This document shows, one piece after another, positions 10,328 through 20,684 of a DNA stretch of 64,000 bases (position 1 is its first letter; each line of letters starts with the position of its first letter). Source of the DNA: Pseudomonadota bacterium (GTDB lineage Bacteria; Pseudomonadota; Gammaproteobacteria; Burkholderiales; Sulfuriferulaceae); the NCBI GenBank assembly GCA_021801025.1, contig JAJYYK010000006.1, positions 111,026-175,025 of the forward strand, given 5' to 3'. A program made the position numbers and the translations under genes. Under the pieces are notes generated by a model. It did not search any database. It saw only the letters and a list, made by a program, of their open reading frames with translations, and had not been told where the DNA came from.

Positions 10328-10765
10328 ATGGCGTTGGTCAATAAAAGCGTGTTGGTGGCGCACAGTGCACAAAGAATGTTTGATTTGGTCGATGGTATTG
10401 AAGCGTACCCGGAATTTTTACCGTGGTGCGGCGGGAGCGAGGTCAGTGTGCGCTCACCGGAGCGTTTGGTCGCCAGTATTCAAATTGATTACATGCATAT
10501 CAAGCAGCGATTCAGCACAGAAAACAACAATGAGGCGCCCCACCTGATTCAAATGAAGTTGCTGGATGGCCCCTTTCGCCAGCTGGATGGCGAGTGGCGG
10601 TTTAGAGCATTGAATGATACCGCATGTAAAATCGAGTTTGTATTGCATTACGAATTTTCGACCAGGTTGCTGGATACAGTGTTGGGACCGGTATTCGGTT
10701 ACATCGCTAATAGTTTTGTCGAAGCATTTATTGAGCGGGCCGATCAGGTTTATGGAGTGCCATGA
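10328..10765 (+). CDS. ratA: RatA family START-domain protein (COQ10-like)
   Basis: 145 aa with the SRPBCC/START fold pattern: MALVNKSVLVAHSAQRMFDLV, then YPEFLPWCGGSEV, and the long C-terminal helix FGYIANSFVEAFIERADQVYG. E. coli RatA (YfjG) was described as interfering with 70S assembly. Eukaryotic COQ10 homologs bind coenzyme Q, and that role is also discussed for the bacterial members. The last four bases overlap the start of the rnfH gene (ATGA). Confidence 0.9.
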   Translation: MALVNKSVLVAHSAQRMFDLVDGIEAYPEFLPWCGGSEVSVRSPERLVASIQIDYMHIKQRFSTENNNEAPHLIQMKLLDGPFRQLDGEWRFRALNDTACKIEFVLHYEFSTRLLDTVLGPVFGYIANSFVEAFIERADQVYGVP

Positions 10766-11073
10766 GCAAGCGAATAAAGGTAGAAGTGGCCTATGCCAAA
10801 CCAGATGCGCAGGTGATTATTCCCATAGAATTGTCGCCGGGCGCGGATGTGCAGACGGCCATAGAGACTTCCGGTATACAGGAAAAATTTCCTGAGATTG
10901 ATGCGTCGCGCAATAAAATGGGTATTTTCGGCAAGCAGGTGAAACTGGATTACACCCTGCGTGAAGGTGACCGGGTGGAAATTTACCGTCCTTTGATTGC
11001 CGACCCCAAAGCGGTGCGTCAGCAGCGTGCTGAGGCAGGTAAGGCAATGAAAAAGGGCGGGGGGGATTTGTGA
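10762..11073 (+). CDS. rnfH: RnfH family protein (RatB)
   Basis: 103 aa ubiquitin-like small protein: KVEVAYAKPDAQVIIPIELSPG, the GIFGKQV motif, and DYTLREGDRVEIYRPLIADPK, which is diagnostic for the family. The C-terminus is charged and Gly-rich. Translationally coupled to ratA, the standard pairing; a toxin-antitoxin role was proposed for this pair but is not established. Confidence 0.92.
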   Translation: MSKRIKVEVAYAKPDAQVIIPIELSPGADVQTAIETSGIQEKFPEIDASRNKMGIFGKQVKLDYTLREGDRVEIYRPLIADPKAVRQQRAEAGKAMKKGGGDL

Positions 11074-11106
11074 TGTCTGGGCTGGTCATGCCGAAGTGGA
11101 ATGTAA

Positions 11107-12633
<1,527 letters not shown>

Positions 12634-12665
12634 AAAATCCGTTATTCATTTACGAGCCCTAAAGC

Positions 12666-14225
12666 ATGACAGAACAAAAAATACTGATTTTAGACTTCGG
12701 TTCCCAATACACGCAATTGATTGCACGCCGTGTGCGTGAGGCCCATGTATATTGTGAGTTGCATCCTTACGACGTGAGCGACGTTTTCGTTCGGGCGTTC
12801 AAACCCAGTGGCATTATTTTGTCCGGCGGGCCTGCATCGGTGGTCGGCAATGATTCACCTCGTGCGCCGCAATGCGTGTTTGAGTTGGGTGTGCCGGTGT
12901 TGGGGATTTGTTACGGGATGCAAACTATGGCGGCCCAATTGGGCGGACAGGTTGAGTCTGCACGGACGCGAGAATTCGGGTATGCGCAAGTTCGTGTGCT
13001 GAGCGATAACTTGCTGTTGCGCGGTGTGCACGACGCACTGGATGTGCAGGGATTACCCGTGTTGGATGTGTGGATGAGTCATGGCGACAAAGTAACTGCT
13101 TTGCCTCAGGGTTTCGAGGTGATTGCAGCCAATGCCGCAACACCGTTTGCTGCCATGGCGGATGAAGCGCGCCATTTTTATGGGGTGCAGTTTCACCCGG
13201 AAGTGACCCACACAGTGCAAGGCAAAGCGATATTGAAGCGTTTTCTGCAAGATGTTTGCGGCTTGGGCGCGCATTGGCAAATGCCGACTTTTGTGGATGA
13301 AGCGGTGACCAGGATACGCGCTACAGTCGGTACAGATCAAGTTCTGCTGGGTTTGTCGGGCGGCGTAGATTCTTCTGTGTTGGCTGCTTTATTGCACCGC
13401 GCTATTGGTGACCAATTGGTGTGCGTGTTCGTTGACAATGGATTGCTGCGTTTAAATGAAGCCGAACAAGTGATGGCGACCTTTGCCCAGCATTTGGGCG
13501 TGCGGGTGATTCATGTGGATGCCGGTGCGGAATTCATGCGCCATTTGAGTGGTGTCACCGATCCAGAACTTAAACGTAAAGTCATTGGTCGGGAATTCGT
13601 TGAGGTTTTTCAGCGCGAAGCGGCCAGGTTGCAAGATGTGAAATGGCTGGCGCAAGGCACCATCTATCCCGATGTGATTGAATCAGCAGGAAAAGGCGCC
13701 GCCCAAGCCATTAAATCACACCACAATGTGGGCGGTCTGCCTGAAAACATGAATTTCAAATTACTGGAACCGCTGCGCGAGCTGTTCAAGGACGAAGTGC
13801 GTGAATTGGGTCTGGTACTTGGATTGCCTCGCGAAATGGTGTATCGCCATCCTTTCCCGGGCCCTGGTTTGGGCGTGCGGATTTTGGGCGAGGTGCGTAC
13901 AGACTATGCCGACATCTTGCGTCAAGCGGATGCTATCTTCATTGAAGTGCTGCGTGAAACAGGTTGGTACGACCAGGTGGCGCAAGCTTTTGCGGTATTT
14001 TTACCCGTGCGCTCAGTCGGCGTGATGGGCGATGGACGCACCTACGAACACGTGGTTGCCCTGCGAGCGGTACAAACCACAGATTTTATGACCGCGCATT
14101 GGGCGCACCTGCCTTATGATTTACTCGGTAAAGTGTCCAATCGGATTATCAATGAAGTACATGGCATTAATCGTGTGGTCTATGACATTTCAGGGAAACC
14201 ACCCGCGACGATAGAGTGGGAGTGA
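12666..14225 (+). CDS. guaA: GMP synthase (glutamine-hydrolysing)
   Basis: 519 aa. It aminates XMP to GMP. The N-terminal class I glutamine amidotransferase domain has nucleophile Cys82 in GICYGMQ and the FHPEVTHT His/Glu motif. The ATP pyrophosphatase domain has the P-loop LSGGVDSSV near residue 232. The C-terminal dimer domain contains [16 protein letters not shown] and ends PPATIEWE, the usual terminus. Forms an operon with guaB. Confidence 0.98.
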   Translation: MTEQKILILDFGSQYTQLIARRVREAHVYCELHPYDVSDVFVRAFKPSGIILSGGPASVVGNDSPRAPQCVFELGVPVLGICYGMQTMAAQLGGQVESARTREFGYAQVRVLSDNLLLRGVHDALDVQGLPVLDVWMSHGDKVTALPQGFEVIAANAATPFAAMADEARHFYGVQFHPEVTHTVQGKAILKRFLQDVCGLGAHWQMPTFVDEAVTRIRATVGTDQVLLGLSGGVDSSVLAALLHRAIGDQLVCVFVDNGLLRLNEAEQVMATFAQHLGVRVIHVDAGAEFMRHLSGVTDPELKRKVIGREFVEVFQREAARLQDVKWLAQGTIYPDVIESAGKGAAQAIKSHHNVGGLPENMNFKLLEPLRELFKDEVRELGLVLGLPREMVYRHPFPGPGLGVRILGEVRTDYADILRQADAIFIEVLRETGWYDQVAQAFAVFLPVRSVGVMGDGRTYEHVVALRAVQTTDFMTAHWAHLPYDLLGKVSNRIINEVHGINRVVYDISGKPPATIEWE

Positions 14226-14306
14226 GTGCCATGTTTGTCTTTGCCTGATGCTGGCAGGCGACAAAGGAAATGGGATGCTGCGTTTTCTTTTGGGTATTTC
14301 CGGCAA

Positions 14307-14340
14307 TTCAGGCCACCAGACAGAAGACTGGTGGCCTGAA
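14307..14340. terminator. 13-bp perfect hairpin between convergent guaA and the peroxidase gene
   Basis: TTCAGGCCACCAG (14307-14319) pairs perfectly with CTGGTGGCCTGAA (14328-14340) around an 8-base loop. It lies in the gap between two converging genes, where a bidirectional terminator is expected. Neither side has a clean T run, so intrinsic termination is likely but not certain. Confidence 0.55.
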
Positions 14341-14360
14341 TGCTTTCAAAGACAAAATCA

Positions 14361-15500
14361 TTATTTTTTCTGTGCCGCCTGAGCGAGATCCGGCACTCCC
14401 ATGAGCAGGGTGGTGTTTGGCGTCTCGGGCAGACGGGGTAAGGTCTCTTTGGGAAATTTACCGGTCAGGCTATTCAGAAAAGCGACAATGTCATTCACAT
14501 CCTTGTCCGTCAGCGTGGTACTCAACTGGCAGGCTGCCATGATTCGCACTGCATCCGGCAGGTTCCCCACCGTCCCATAGTTAAAATAAGGGGCTGTCAA
14601 GGCGACATTGCGCCAGGTCGGCACCCTGAATAATTGCTTGTCTGCAGGATTATGTGTCACGTTAAAACGGCCATCATCCCCGGTGAGGTGGTACTGTTGT
14701 ACATACTTGGCGCAGGCAGCATAGCCAGGTTGCGCAGGGAATTTCTGGTACGCACCCGTACCCATGGGTGTGCCGGAGTTGTCAAACATCGGTCCGGCAT
14801 GGCATGCCTCACAACCCAGCGACCCGGCAAGTTTCATGCCTGCCCTGGCCGACGGATCCAGTGCTTTTTTATCGCCTTTCATGTACTGGTCATAGGGGCT
14901 GTCCGGCGTGACCAGTGTGCGTTCAAAGGTGGCGATGGCTGCTGCCACGTTGTCGAAGGTAATGGGGTCCTTGCCGCCAAAAATCTGGGCAAACTCTTTT
15001 TGATATCCCGGAATGTGCTTCAGCCGCCCAACCACCGCGTCGCCGTTGGGCATGCCCATTTCAACAGGGTTTTGGATGGGGCCCTTGGCTTGTTCCTCCA
15101 GACTCTTGGCACGTCCATCCCAGAATTGCGCGGTGTTGAATGCAGCATTGAAAACAGTGGGGGTATTGCGGGGAACATCCACCCGGCCAAATACGCCGAA
15201 AGACAGTGGAAGGTTGTCTGTGCCATTGCCGGCCACATTATGGCAGGTGTCGCATGAGACGGTTCCGGAAAGAGAAATGCGGGGATCGAAGTAAAGCTGT
15301 TTGCCGAGCGCAATTTTTGCCGGAGTCATGAGGTTATCGGCAGGAACTGAAACTTTTGGAAACGCATAAGGACTTGCGGCCCATGCCATGGATGTGGCGC
15401 AAGTGGCGAAGATCATGACCAGTATTGCCGGGATGCGCGAATGATTCAGCGAACGATTGCCGGAATAACGATTTTTTTCTGACATGGTTTTTTTGGGCAT
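14361..15500 (-). CDS. Diheme cytochrome c peroxidase (MauG/CcpA family)
   Basis: 379 aa from ATG 15500, which has GGAGG 8 bases upstream; the frame is open to 15641 but the extra residues are not family-like. The N-terminus carries a basic stretch and a hydrophobic signal ending SMAWAASPYAFP, so the product is periplasmic. Two heme c sites are visible, CDTCH and CEACH, in the order expected for bacterial peroxidases that reduce H2O2 with cytochrome c. LGKQLYFDPRIS and DGRAKSLEEQAKGPIQNPVEMG are family hallmarks. It faces away from the formaldehyde operon. Confidence 0.92.
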   Translation of the reverse strand: MPKKTMSEKNRYSGNRSLNHSRIPAILVMIFATCATSMAWAASPYAFPKVSVPADNLMTPAKIALGKQLYFDPRISLSGTVSCDTCHNVAGNGTDNLPLSFGVFGRVDVPRNTPTVFNAAFNTAQFWDGRAKSLEEQAKGPIQNPVEMGMPNGDAVVGRLKHIPGYQKEFAQIFGGKDPITFDNVAAAIATFERTLVTPDSPYDQYMKGDKKALDPSARAGMKLAGSLGCEACHAGPMFDNSGTPMGTGAYQKFPAQPGYAACAKYVQQYHLTGDDGRFNVTHNPADKQLFRVPTWRNVALTAPYFNYGTVGNLPDAVRIMAACQLSTTLTDKDVNDIVAFLNSLTGKFPKETLPRLPETPNTTLLMGVPDLAQAAQKK

Positions 15501-15939
15501 GGGATAATCCTCCCTGATTTGGATAAATGAAAGACAAGGCACGCCCACCAAAACTGCTGAACTCCAAACAGGCATAACCTCCTGCCATACTAAGTTAAAC
15601 CGGTTCTTTTGGTCAAGGCAATATTCAGGATTTAAATTCAAGTTAAATTTAACCAGATAATTCAGTCGTGTGCCGCTGGCGGCAATGCCGGGATTTTATG
15701 GGCCCGGTTATCATATGACAGAGGTGGAAGCCCGATTTGCTGTGAGTCACTTCCGGATGATTCGGCTTAATCCCCATTCATGATGGATATGACCAATTGT
15801 TTGAGCGTCCGGAGCAGAGCAGGTACAGGGGCGTAAATTCGGACGTTATGACAGTATTTTCAGCCAAAATGTCACTGTAGTCCATTTACCCGCTTTCAGG
15901 ATAGTAGAATACACTTTTTAAGAATGATGGAGTTGACCG
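15501..15939. other. Divergent intergenic region with a 12-bp palindrome
   Basis: 439 bases between the peroxidase (minus) and the class III ADH (plus). It contains a perfect palindrome GTTAAATTTAAC (15642-15653) about 140 bases upstream of the peroxidase start. GGAG lies about 7 bases before ATG 15940. No gene or RNA was recognised. A promoter for the formaldehyde operon must lie here, but no convincing -35/-10 pair was found. Confidence 0.5.
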
Positions 15940-17046
15940 ATGAAAACGAAAGCAGCCATTGCATGGCAGGCCGGTGCGCCGCTCACGATTGAAGAAGTTG
16001 ACCTTGAGGGGCCAAAGGCCGGTGAAGTGCTGGTCGAGATCAAGGCGACCGGAATCTGCCACACCGATTACTACACGTTGTCAGGCGCCGACCCTGAAGG
16101 CATCTTTCCTGCAATCCTCGGGCATGAAGGTGCGGGGATCGTGGTCGATGTCGGTCCGGGGGTGACTTCGCTTAAAAAAGACGATCATGTCATCCCGTTA
16201 TATACACCTGAATGCCGTCAATGCAAGTACTGTCTGTCGCGCAAGACCAATCTGTGCCAGGCCATCCGTTCGACGCAGGGGCGCGGCTTGATGCCGGATG
16301 GTACCTCGCGCTTCTCTCTCGATGGCAAGCCCATTTTTCACTATATGGGTACCTCAACCTTCTCCAATTACATCGTCGTCCCGGAAATCGCGCTGGCCAG
16401 GATCCGTGAAGACGCACCATTTGACAAGGCATGCTATATTGGCTGTGGTGTCACGACGGGCGTCGGCGCTGTGGTTTTTTCGGCCAAAGTCGAAGCCGGT
16501 GCGAATGTGGTGGTGTTCGGACTTGGGGGCATCGGACTGAACGTGATCCAGGCGGCCAAGATGGTGGGCGCCAACAAGATTATCGGGGTCGACATTAACC
16601 CTCGACGAGTCGGGATAGCGCGCAAGTTCGGTATGACGGATTTCGTGAACCCGAATGAAATTGACAATATCGTCGATCACATTGTTCAGTTGACCGACGG
16701 TGGTGCCGATTACTCGTTTGAATGTATCGGTAACGTGACGACCATGCGTCAAGCGCTGGAATGTTGCCATAAGGGCTGGGGGCAGTCGTTTATTATTGGT
16801 GTTGCCGCTGCCGGGCAGGAAATCAGCACCCGCCCATTCCAGCTCGTTACCGGCCGCGAATGGAAAGGATCGGCTTTCGGCGGCGCTCGCGGACGCACCG
16901 ATGTGCCGAAAATCGTGGACTGGTACATGGATGGTAAATTGAATATCGATGATTTGATTACCCATATCTTGCCGCTTGAACGCATTAACGAGGGCTTCGA
17001 TTTGATGAAGAGCGGCGAATCGATCCGTTCCGTCGTATTGTATTAA
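15940..17046 (+). CDS. frmA: S-(hydroxymethyl)glutathione dehydrogenase / class III alcohol dehydrogenase
   Basis: 368 aa. It oxidises S-hydroxymethylglutathione (formaldehyde plus glutathione) to S-formylglutathione with NAD+. The catalytic zinc ligand Cys40 lies in ATGICHTDYYTLSG, with GHEGAGIV next. The structural zinc quartet is CRQCKYCLSRKTNLC. The Rossmann motif is VFGLGGIGLNVIQ, and the C-terminus ENTSHGE-equivalent GESIRSVVLY is typical. The hydrolase for its product follows 17 bases downstream, so the two-step glutathione-dependent formaldehyde route is complete. Confidence 0.97.
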   Translation: MKTKAAIAWQAGAPLTIEEVDLEGPKAGEVLVEIKATGICHTDYYTLSGADPEGIFPAILGHEGAGIVVDVGPGVTSLKKDDHVIPLYTPECRQCKYCLSRKTNLCQAIRSTQGRGLMPDGTSRFSLDGKPIFHYMGTSTFSNYIVVPEIALARIREDAPFDKACYIGCGVTTGVGAVVFSAKVEAGANVVVFGLGGIGLNVIQAAKMVGANKIIGVDINPRRVGIARKFGMTDFVNPNEIDNIVDHIVQLTDGGADYSFECIGNVTTMRQALECCHKGWGQSFIIGVAAAGQEISTRPFQLVTGREWKGSAFGGARGRTDVPKIVDWYMDGKLNIDDLITHILPLERINEGFDLMKSGESIRSVVLY

Positions 17047-17063
17047 GAACGGGGGGTTAAGCC

Positions 17064-17915
17064 ATGCTTGAACTGATCAGCGAACACGCGTGTTTTGATG
17101 GCGTGCAGCGTTTTTATCACCATCCTTCTGCGGCGATCGGTCTGTCCATGCGGTTTTCGGTATTTCTGCCGCCGCAGGCGCTGACCGGCAAAGTTCCTGC
17201 CTTGTTTTATCTCGCGGGTCTGACCTGTACGGAAGAAACTTTCATGGCCAAGGCGGGCGCTCAGCGGGTTGCAGCACAGCTGGGCATGATGCTGATTACG
17301 CCCGATACCAGTCCGCGCGAGGCCAATCTGCCAGGCGAGACACACAGCTGGGACATGGGCGTCGGAGCGGGTTTTTATGTCGATGCAACCGAAGCGCCCT
17401 GGGATCGGCATTACCGGATGTACAGCTATATCCTGGAGCTGTATGAGCTGGTGGTACGGGAATTCCCGGTGCGGCCTGACAGGATCGGTATTGCCGGACA
17501 CTCTATGGGCGGGCATGGTGCGCTGGTGCTGGCGCTACGCAATCCGGACCGGTTTAAAACTGTCTCGGCATTTGCACCGGTTTGTGCGCCGAGCCAATCC
17601 CCCTGGGGGATAAAAGCGTTCTCGGCTTATCTGGGCGACAAACAGGAGTCCTGGCAGCAATACGACGCCAGTGCCCTGATGGAACGGCGCACGACACCGT
17701 TTCCTGGCGGTATCCTGATTGATCAGGGTCTGAGCGATAAATTTCTGCCTGATCAACTGTACCCACAGGTGTTCGAAGCGGCCTGCCAGAAAGCCCAACA
17801 GCCCCTGGAACTGCGCCGACATGCCGGTTACGATCATGGGTATTACTTTATTTCGACCTTCGTCGAAGATCATCTTCGGTTTCACTATCGAAAATTAAAT
17901 GGGGATGTTAACTAA
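17064..17915 (+). CDS. frmB: S-formylglutathione hydrolase
   Basis: 283 aa alpha/beta hydrolase. It hydrolyses S-formylglutathione to formate and glutathione. Nucleophile Ser147 lies in GIAGHSMGGHGAL; the oxyanion region is FYLAGLTCTEETFMAKAG; the conserved C-terminal GYDHGYYFISTFVEDHLRFH supplies the catalytic His. Follows the class III ADH directly in one operon. Could equally be named fghA. Confidence 0.97.
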   Translation: MLELISEHACFDGVQRFYHHPSAAIGLSMRFSVFLPPQALTGKVPALFYLAGLTCTEETFMAKAGAQRVAAQLGMMLITPDTSPREANLPGETHSWDMGVGAGFYVDATEAPWDRHYRMYSYILELYELVVREFPVRPDRIGIAGHSMGGHGALVLALRNPDRFKTVSAFAPVCAPSQSPWGIKAFSAYLGDKQESWQQYDASALMERRTTPFPGGILIDQGLSDKFLPDQLYPQVFEAACQKAQQPLELRRHAGYDHGYYFISTFVEDHLRFHYRKLNGDVN

Positions 17916-17955
17916 CAATATGGATCATATCTGCATTTAAACAGGAGAAAGCCTT

Positions 17956-19002
17956 ATGATTAAAAGCAAAGCTTATGCGGCACAGAGTCCATCAAGCCCT
18001 CTGGCCCCTTTTGAAATCGATCGCCGTCCCCCGGGGCCCGAAGACGTACAGATCGATATCCTGTACTGCGGTGTCTGCCATTCTGACGTGCATACGGCCC
18101 GTAATGAGTGGGCAAATACGGTATATCCATCTGTGCCAGGTCACGAAATTGTTGGTCGAATCGTCGCGGTGGGGGACAAGGTCACGGGTTTTAAGGTGGG
18201 TGACTTGGCCGGTGTGGGTTGCATGGTCGACAGTTGCGGTCATTGTCATCCTTGTGATGAAGGTGAAGAACAATATTGCGAAAACGGCTTTACGGGGACT
18301 TACAACGGCCCGCTTTTTGGTGGTGAAAATACGTATGGCGGTTATTCCCAAACCATCGTTGTCAAGGAATCTTTTGTTCTGCGCATACAGCACGACGAGA
18401 AAGATTTGGCGAGTGTGGCGCCGTTATTGTGTGCGGGTATCACCACTTACTCACCGTTGCGTCACTGGAAGACCGGTCCTGGCAAGAAAGTGGGCATCGT
18501 CGGCCTCGGCGGACTCGGACACATGGGTGTGAAAATTGCTCACGCCATGGGGGCCCACGTGGTGTTGTTTACCACCTCCCCCAGCAAAATTGAGGATGGT
18601 AAGCGACTGGGTGCCAACGAGGTTTGCATCTCTACTGACCCCGCGCAAATGGCGGCGCATGCCAACCAGTTTGACTTTATCCTGAATACGGTTGCAGCAC
18701 CCCATAACCTTGACCCATTCCTGCAACTGCTTAAGCTCGATGGTACCATGACGCTGGTCGGGGCGCCGGCAGAGCCGCATCCGTCTCCCGGTGTCTTTAA
18801 CCTTATCCTCAAACGGCGCCAACTGGCCGGTTCGCTCATCGGTGGCATTCGCGAAACCCAGGAGATGCTCGATTTTTGCGCTCAACATCACATTGTGTCG
18901 GACATCGAACTCATTGATATGGCGTACATCAACACAGCCTATGAGCGGATGCTCAAGAGCGATGTGAAATATCGTTTTGTCATCAATATGGCGAATTTGT
19001 AA
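17956..19002 (+). CDS. NAD(P)-dependent zinc alcohol dehydrogenase, YahK/cinnamyl-ADH family
   Basis: 348 aa medium-chain dehydrogenase. Catalytic zinc Cys in YCGVCHSDVHTARNEW, then VPGHEIVGRIVAVG; structural zinc cysteines in CGHCHPCDEGEEQYC; Rossmann motif GIVGLGGLGHMGVKIAHAMG. This subgroup (YahK, YjgB, CAD) generally reduces broad aldehydes with NADPH. Placed directly after the two formaldehyde enzymes with AGGAG before the start, it may reduce other aldehydes or formaldehyde; that role is inferred from context. Confidence 0.9.
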   Translation: MIKSKAYAAQSPSSPLAPFEIDRRPPGPEDVQIDILYCGVCHSDVHTARNEWANTVYPSVPGHEIVGRIVAVGDKVTGFKVGDLAGVGCMVDSCGHCHPCDEGEEQYCENGFTGTYNGPLFGGENTYGGYSQTIVVKESFVLRIQHDEKDLASVAPLLCAGITTYSPLRHWKTGPGKKVGIVGLGGLGHMGVKIAHAMGAHVVLFTTSPSKIEDGKRLGANEVCISTDPAQMAAHANQFDFILNTVAAPHNLDPFLQLLKLDGTMTLVGAPAEPHPSPGVFNLILKRRQLAGSLIGGIRETQEMLDFCAQHHIVSDIELIDMAYINTAYERMLKSDVKYRFVINMANL

Positions 19003-19033
19003 AAAATTGCCGACTGTTTTTCTGGAGAAAAAG

Positions 19034-19918
19034 ATGAAAACCGGATTTATCGGATTGGGTCGGATGGGCGCAGGCATGGCCTCCCGCCTTTGCCAGGCGG
19101 GGCACGAACTCACGGTATACAATCGGTCGCCTGAACGCCTGCAACCGCTGATTGCACTCGGCGCCAAAGCAGCGAAAAATATTGCGGAGGCTTGCGATGC
19201 CGAGGTGGTTTTTACCATGCTGGCCAATGACGCCGCGCTCGACGAGGTGGTGCAGGGTCCTTCCGGCATGCTGGCGCATCTCAAATCAGGCGCTATACAC
19301 GTCTCGTGCAGTACAGTGAGCGTCGCTTTATCGGCAAAGCTTGCACAGGCACACGGTCAGAGGCAGCAAGGCTATATTGCGGCGCCCGTATTCGGGCGGC
19401 CGGATGCGGCTGCAGCGGGCAAACTTTTCATGGTTGCGGCGGGAAAACACGAACTTTTCGGCAAGGTCCAGTCCTTGCTGGATGTGCTTGGCCAGCGTTC
19501 TTTCATTGTGTCGGACGAGCCGGAAAAAGCCAATCTGGTGAAGTTAAGCGGAAATTTTTTGATTGCCACGGTGATTGAATCACTGGGCGAAGCCATGTCT
19601 CTGGTGGAAAAAGGAGGGGTAGACCGGCATCAATATCTCGATCTGCTGACCTCCAGTATCTTTAATGTTCCTCTGTACAAGAATTATGGTGCGATGATCG
19701 CTGATCGTCATTTTGAACCCGCTGGCTTTGCCGCCCATCTCGGGCAAAAAGATATGCGCTTGCTTCTGGCTGCGGCGGAGGAATTAAAAGTACCCTTGCC
19801 TTTTGCCAGCGTGTTGCGTGATCGTTTTCTCGAACTGATGGCGCATGGCGGCGATCATCTCGACTGGTCGGCTGTAGGTGGCCTTGCGGCGAAGGATGCA
19901 GGATTGATTCCCGGGTAG
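19034..19918 (+). CDS. NAD(P)-dependent beta-hydroxyacid dehydrogenase (GarR/HIBADH/GLYR family)
   Basis: 294 aa from ATG 19034 with GGAGAAA upstream; the frame opens earlier inside the previous gene. The N-terminal Rossmann motif GFIGLGRMGAGMASRLCQAGHEL, the substrate loop SCSTVS, and the catalytic-Lys region KLSGNFLIATVIESLGEAMSL are all present. Members reduce glyoxylate, succinic semialdehyde or tartronate semialdehyde. The exact substrate cannot be read from the sequence. Last gene of the formaldehyde operon. Confidence 0.88.
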   Translation: MKTGFIGLGRMGAGMASRLCQAGHELTVYNRSPERLQPLIALGAKAAKNIAEACDAEVVFTMLANDAALDEVVQGPSGMLAHLKSGAIHVSCSTVSVALSAKLAQAHGQRQQGYIAAPVFGRPDAAAAGKLFMVAAGKHELFGKVQSLLDVLGQRSFIVSDEPEKANLVKLSGNFLIATVIESLGEAMSLVEKGGVDRHQYLDLLTSSIFNVPLYKNYGAMIADRHFEPAGFAAHLGQKDMRLLLAAAEELKVPLPFASVLRDRFLELMAHGGDHLDWSAVGGLAAKDAGLIPG

Positions 19919-20444
19919 GAGATGGTCCGTATGGGCTGTTGATTTTCCCCCGAGTGGTCTATGTCGTCGCTATACGGGAATCACAATGGAGGAATATTGA
20001 TTGGACAAGTCGTTTTGTTCAGGTGTAATGTGCCATAACGTGAGGGAGAAGCGGATGTATGATGGTTCGCGACAAGTCCTCCGGGTTATGGTTGTTTCTG
20101 TTTTTTTGCGGCTCGGTATTGAATTCGGATACGAGGTATTCTTTTAGTGGTGACGCTGGCTATTCACCGTAATTTACGGACTTCATCCATTGGTGGTTAT
20201 CAAATGAAAGTTGAGACGATATTGTCTGCGATCCCGCACCAGTGCTAGCAGCCTGTCAGACTTGAAGAATCGAAGCGAGAATTTGGCCGACTGAGGACAG
20301 ATTTTAGCGATTTTACCGGGTAATAGTTGTTCTATTGCCCAAAAAAGCGATGAAATATGAACCAGTCAGGCAAATTTGCAGCCGATTTCCTTTAAGTCCG
20401 ACAGGCTGCTAGAGGTTCAAAAAAACCTAATTTGGCATTATTAA
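19919..20444. other. Gene-poor region with mobile-element remnant
   Basis: 526 bases without an intact gene. It contains the 166-bp element at 20246-20411 and a near-exact 15-base direct repeat TGAAAGTTGAGA(C/T)GA at 20205-20219 and 20446-20460, one on each side of the element. The first copy opens a 14-codon frame that stops at the element boundary. Nothing else was recognised. Confidence 0.55.
20246..20411. mobile_element. MITE-like element or IS remnant with 18-bp terminal inverted repeats (166 bp)
   Basis: Left end TAGCAGCCTGTCAGACTT (20246-20263) and right end AAGTCCGACAGGCTGCTA (20394-20411) are inverted repeats with 17 of 18 matches. Including one flanking base at each side, both ends read CTAG, fitting a 4-base target duplication of the YTAR type used by IS5-family elements. 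The 130 internal bases encode no transposase. It may be a non-autonomous miniature element or a solo remnant after internal deletion. The family assignment is tentative. Confidence 0.7.
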
Positions 20445-20684
20445 TTGAAAGTTGAGATGAACAATGCTATTTTTGTTTTTGAATTATTAAATTTAGTTGA
20501 GATGAAAGAACCAGCCGGATCAACTCCGCGATCTAATGTGAATTCGCTTCTATATCCGCTCGCGGGCAAGATGCCGTTTGTCACCGGGCCACACCTAAAT
20601 ATTTACAATGCTAACAGCTTGCGCTTTCTCGCCTCGATGGGTGTGCGTCGCAGGGTAATAGTGCCAGAGTTGAGCAAGCGATGA
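20445..20684 (+). pseudogene. Fragment of a U32-peptidase-family (UbiV-like) gene
   Basis: A 79-codon frame whose last 40 residues match the middle of UbiV/YhbV: AGKMPFVTGPHLNIYNANSL followed by LASMGVRRRVIVPELSKR. E. coli YhbV has LPFVAGHALNCYN and MMRWCMPVELSR at the same place. The N-terminal barrel half and all of the C-terminal half with the iron-sulfur cysteines are missing. One residue appears lost in the VMPVELSR motif. UbiV acts in oxygen-independent ubiquinone hydroxylation; this remnant cannot. Its end overlaps the next gene (ATGA). Confidence 0.65.

Noticed and set aside
13906..13918. GCGTACAGAC inside guaA resembling the operator
   Set aside because: It is a half site within coding sequence; chance match is likely.
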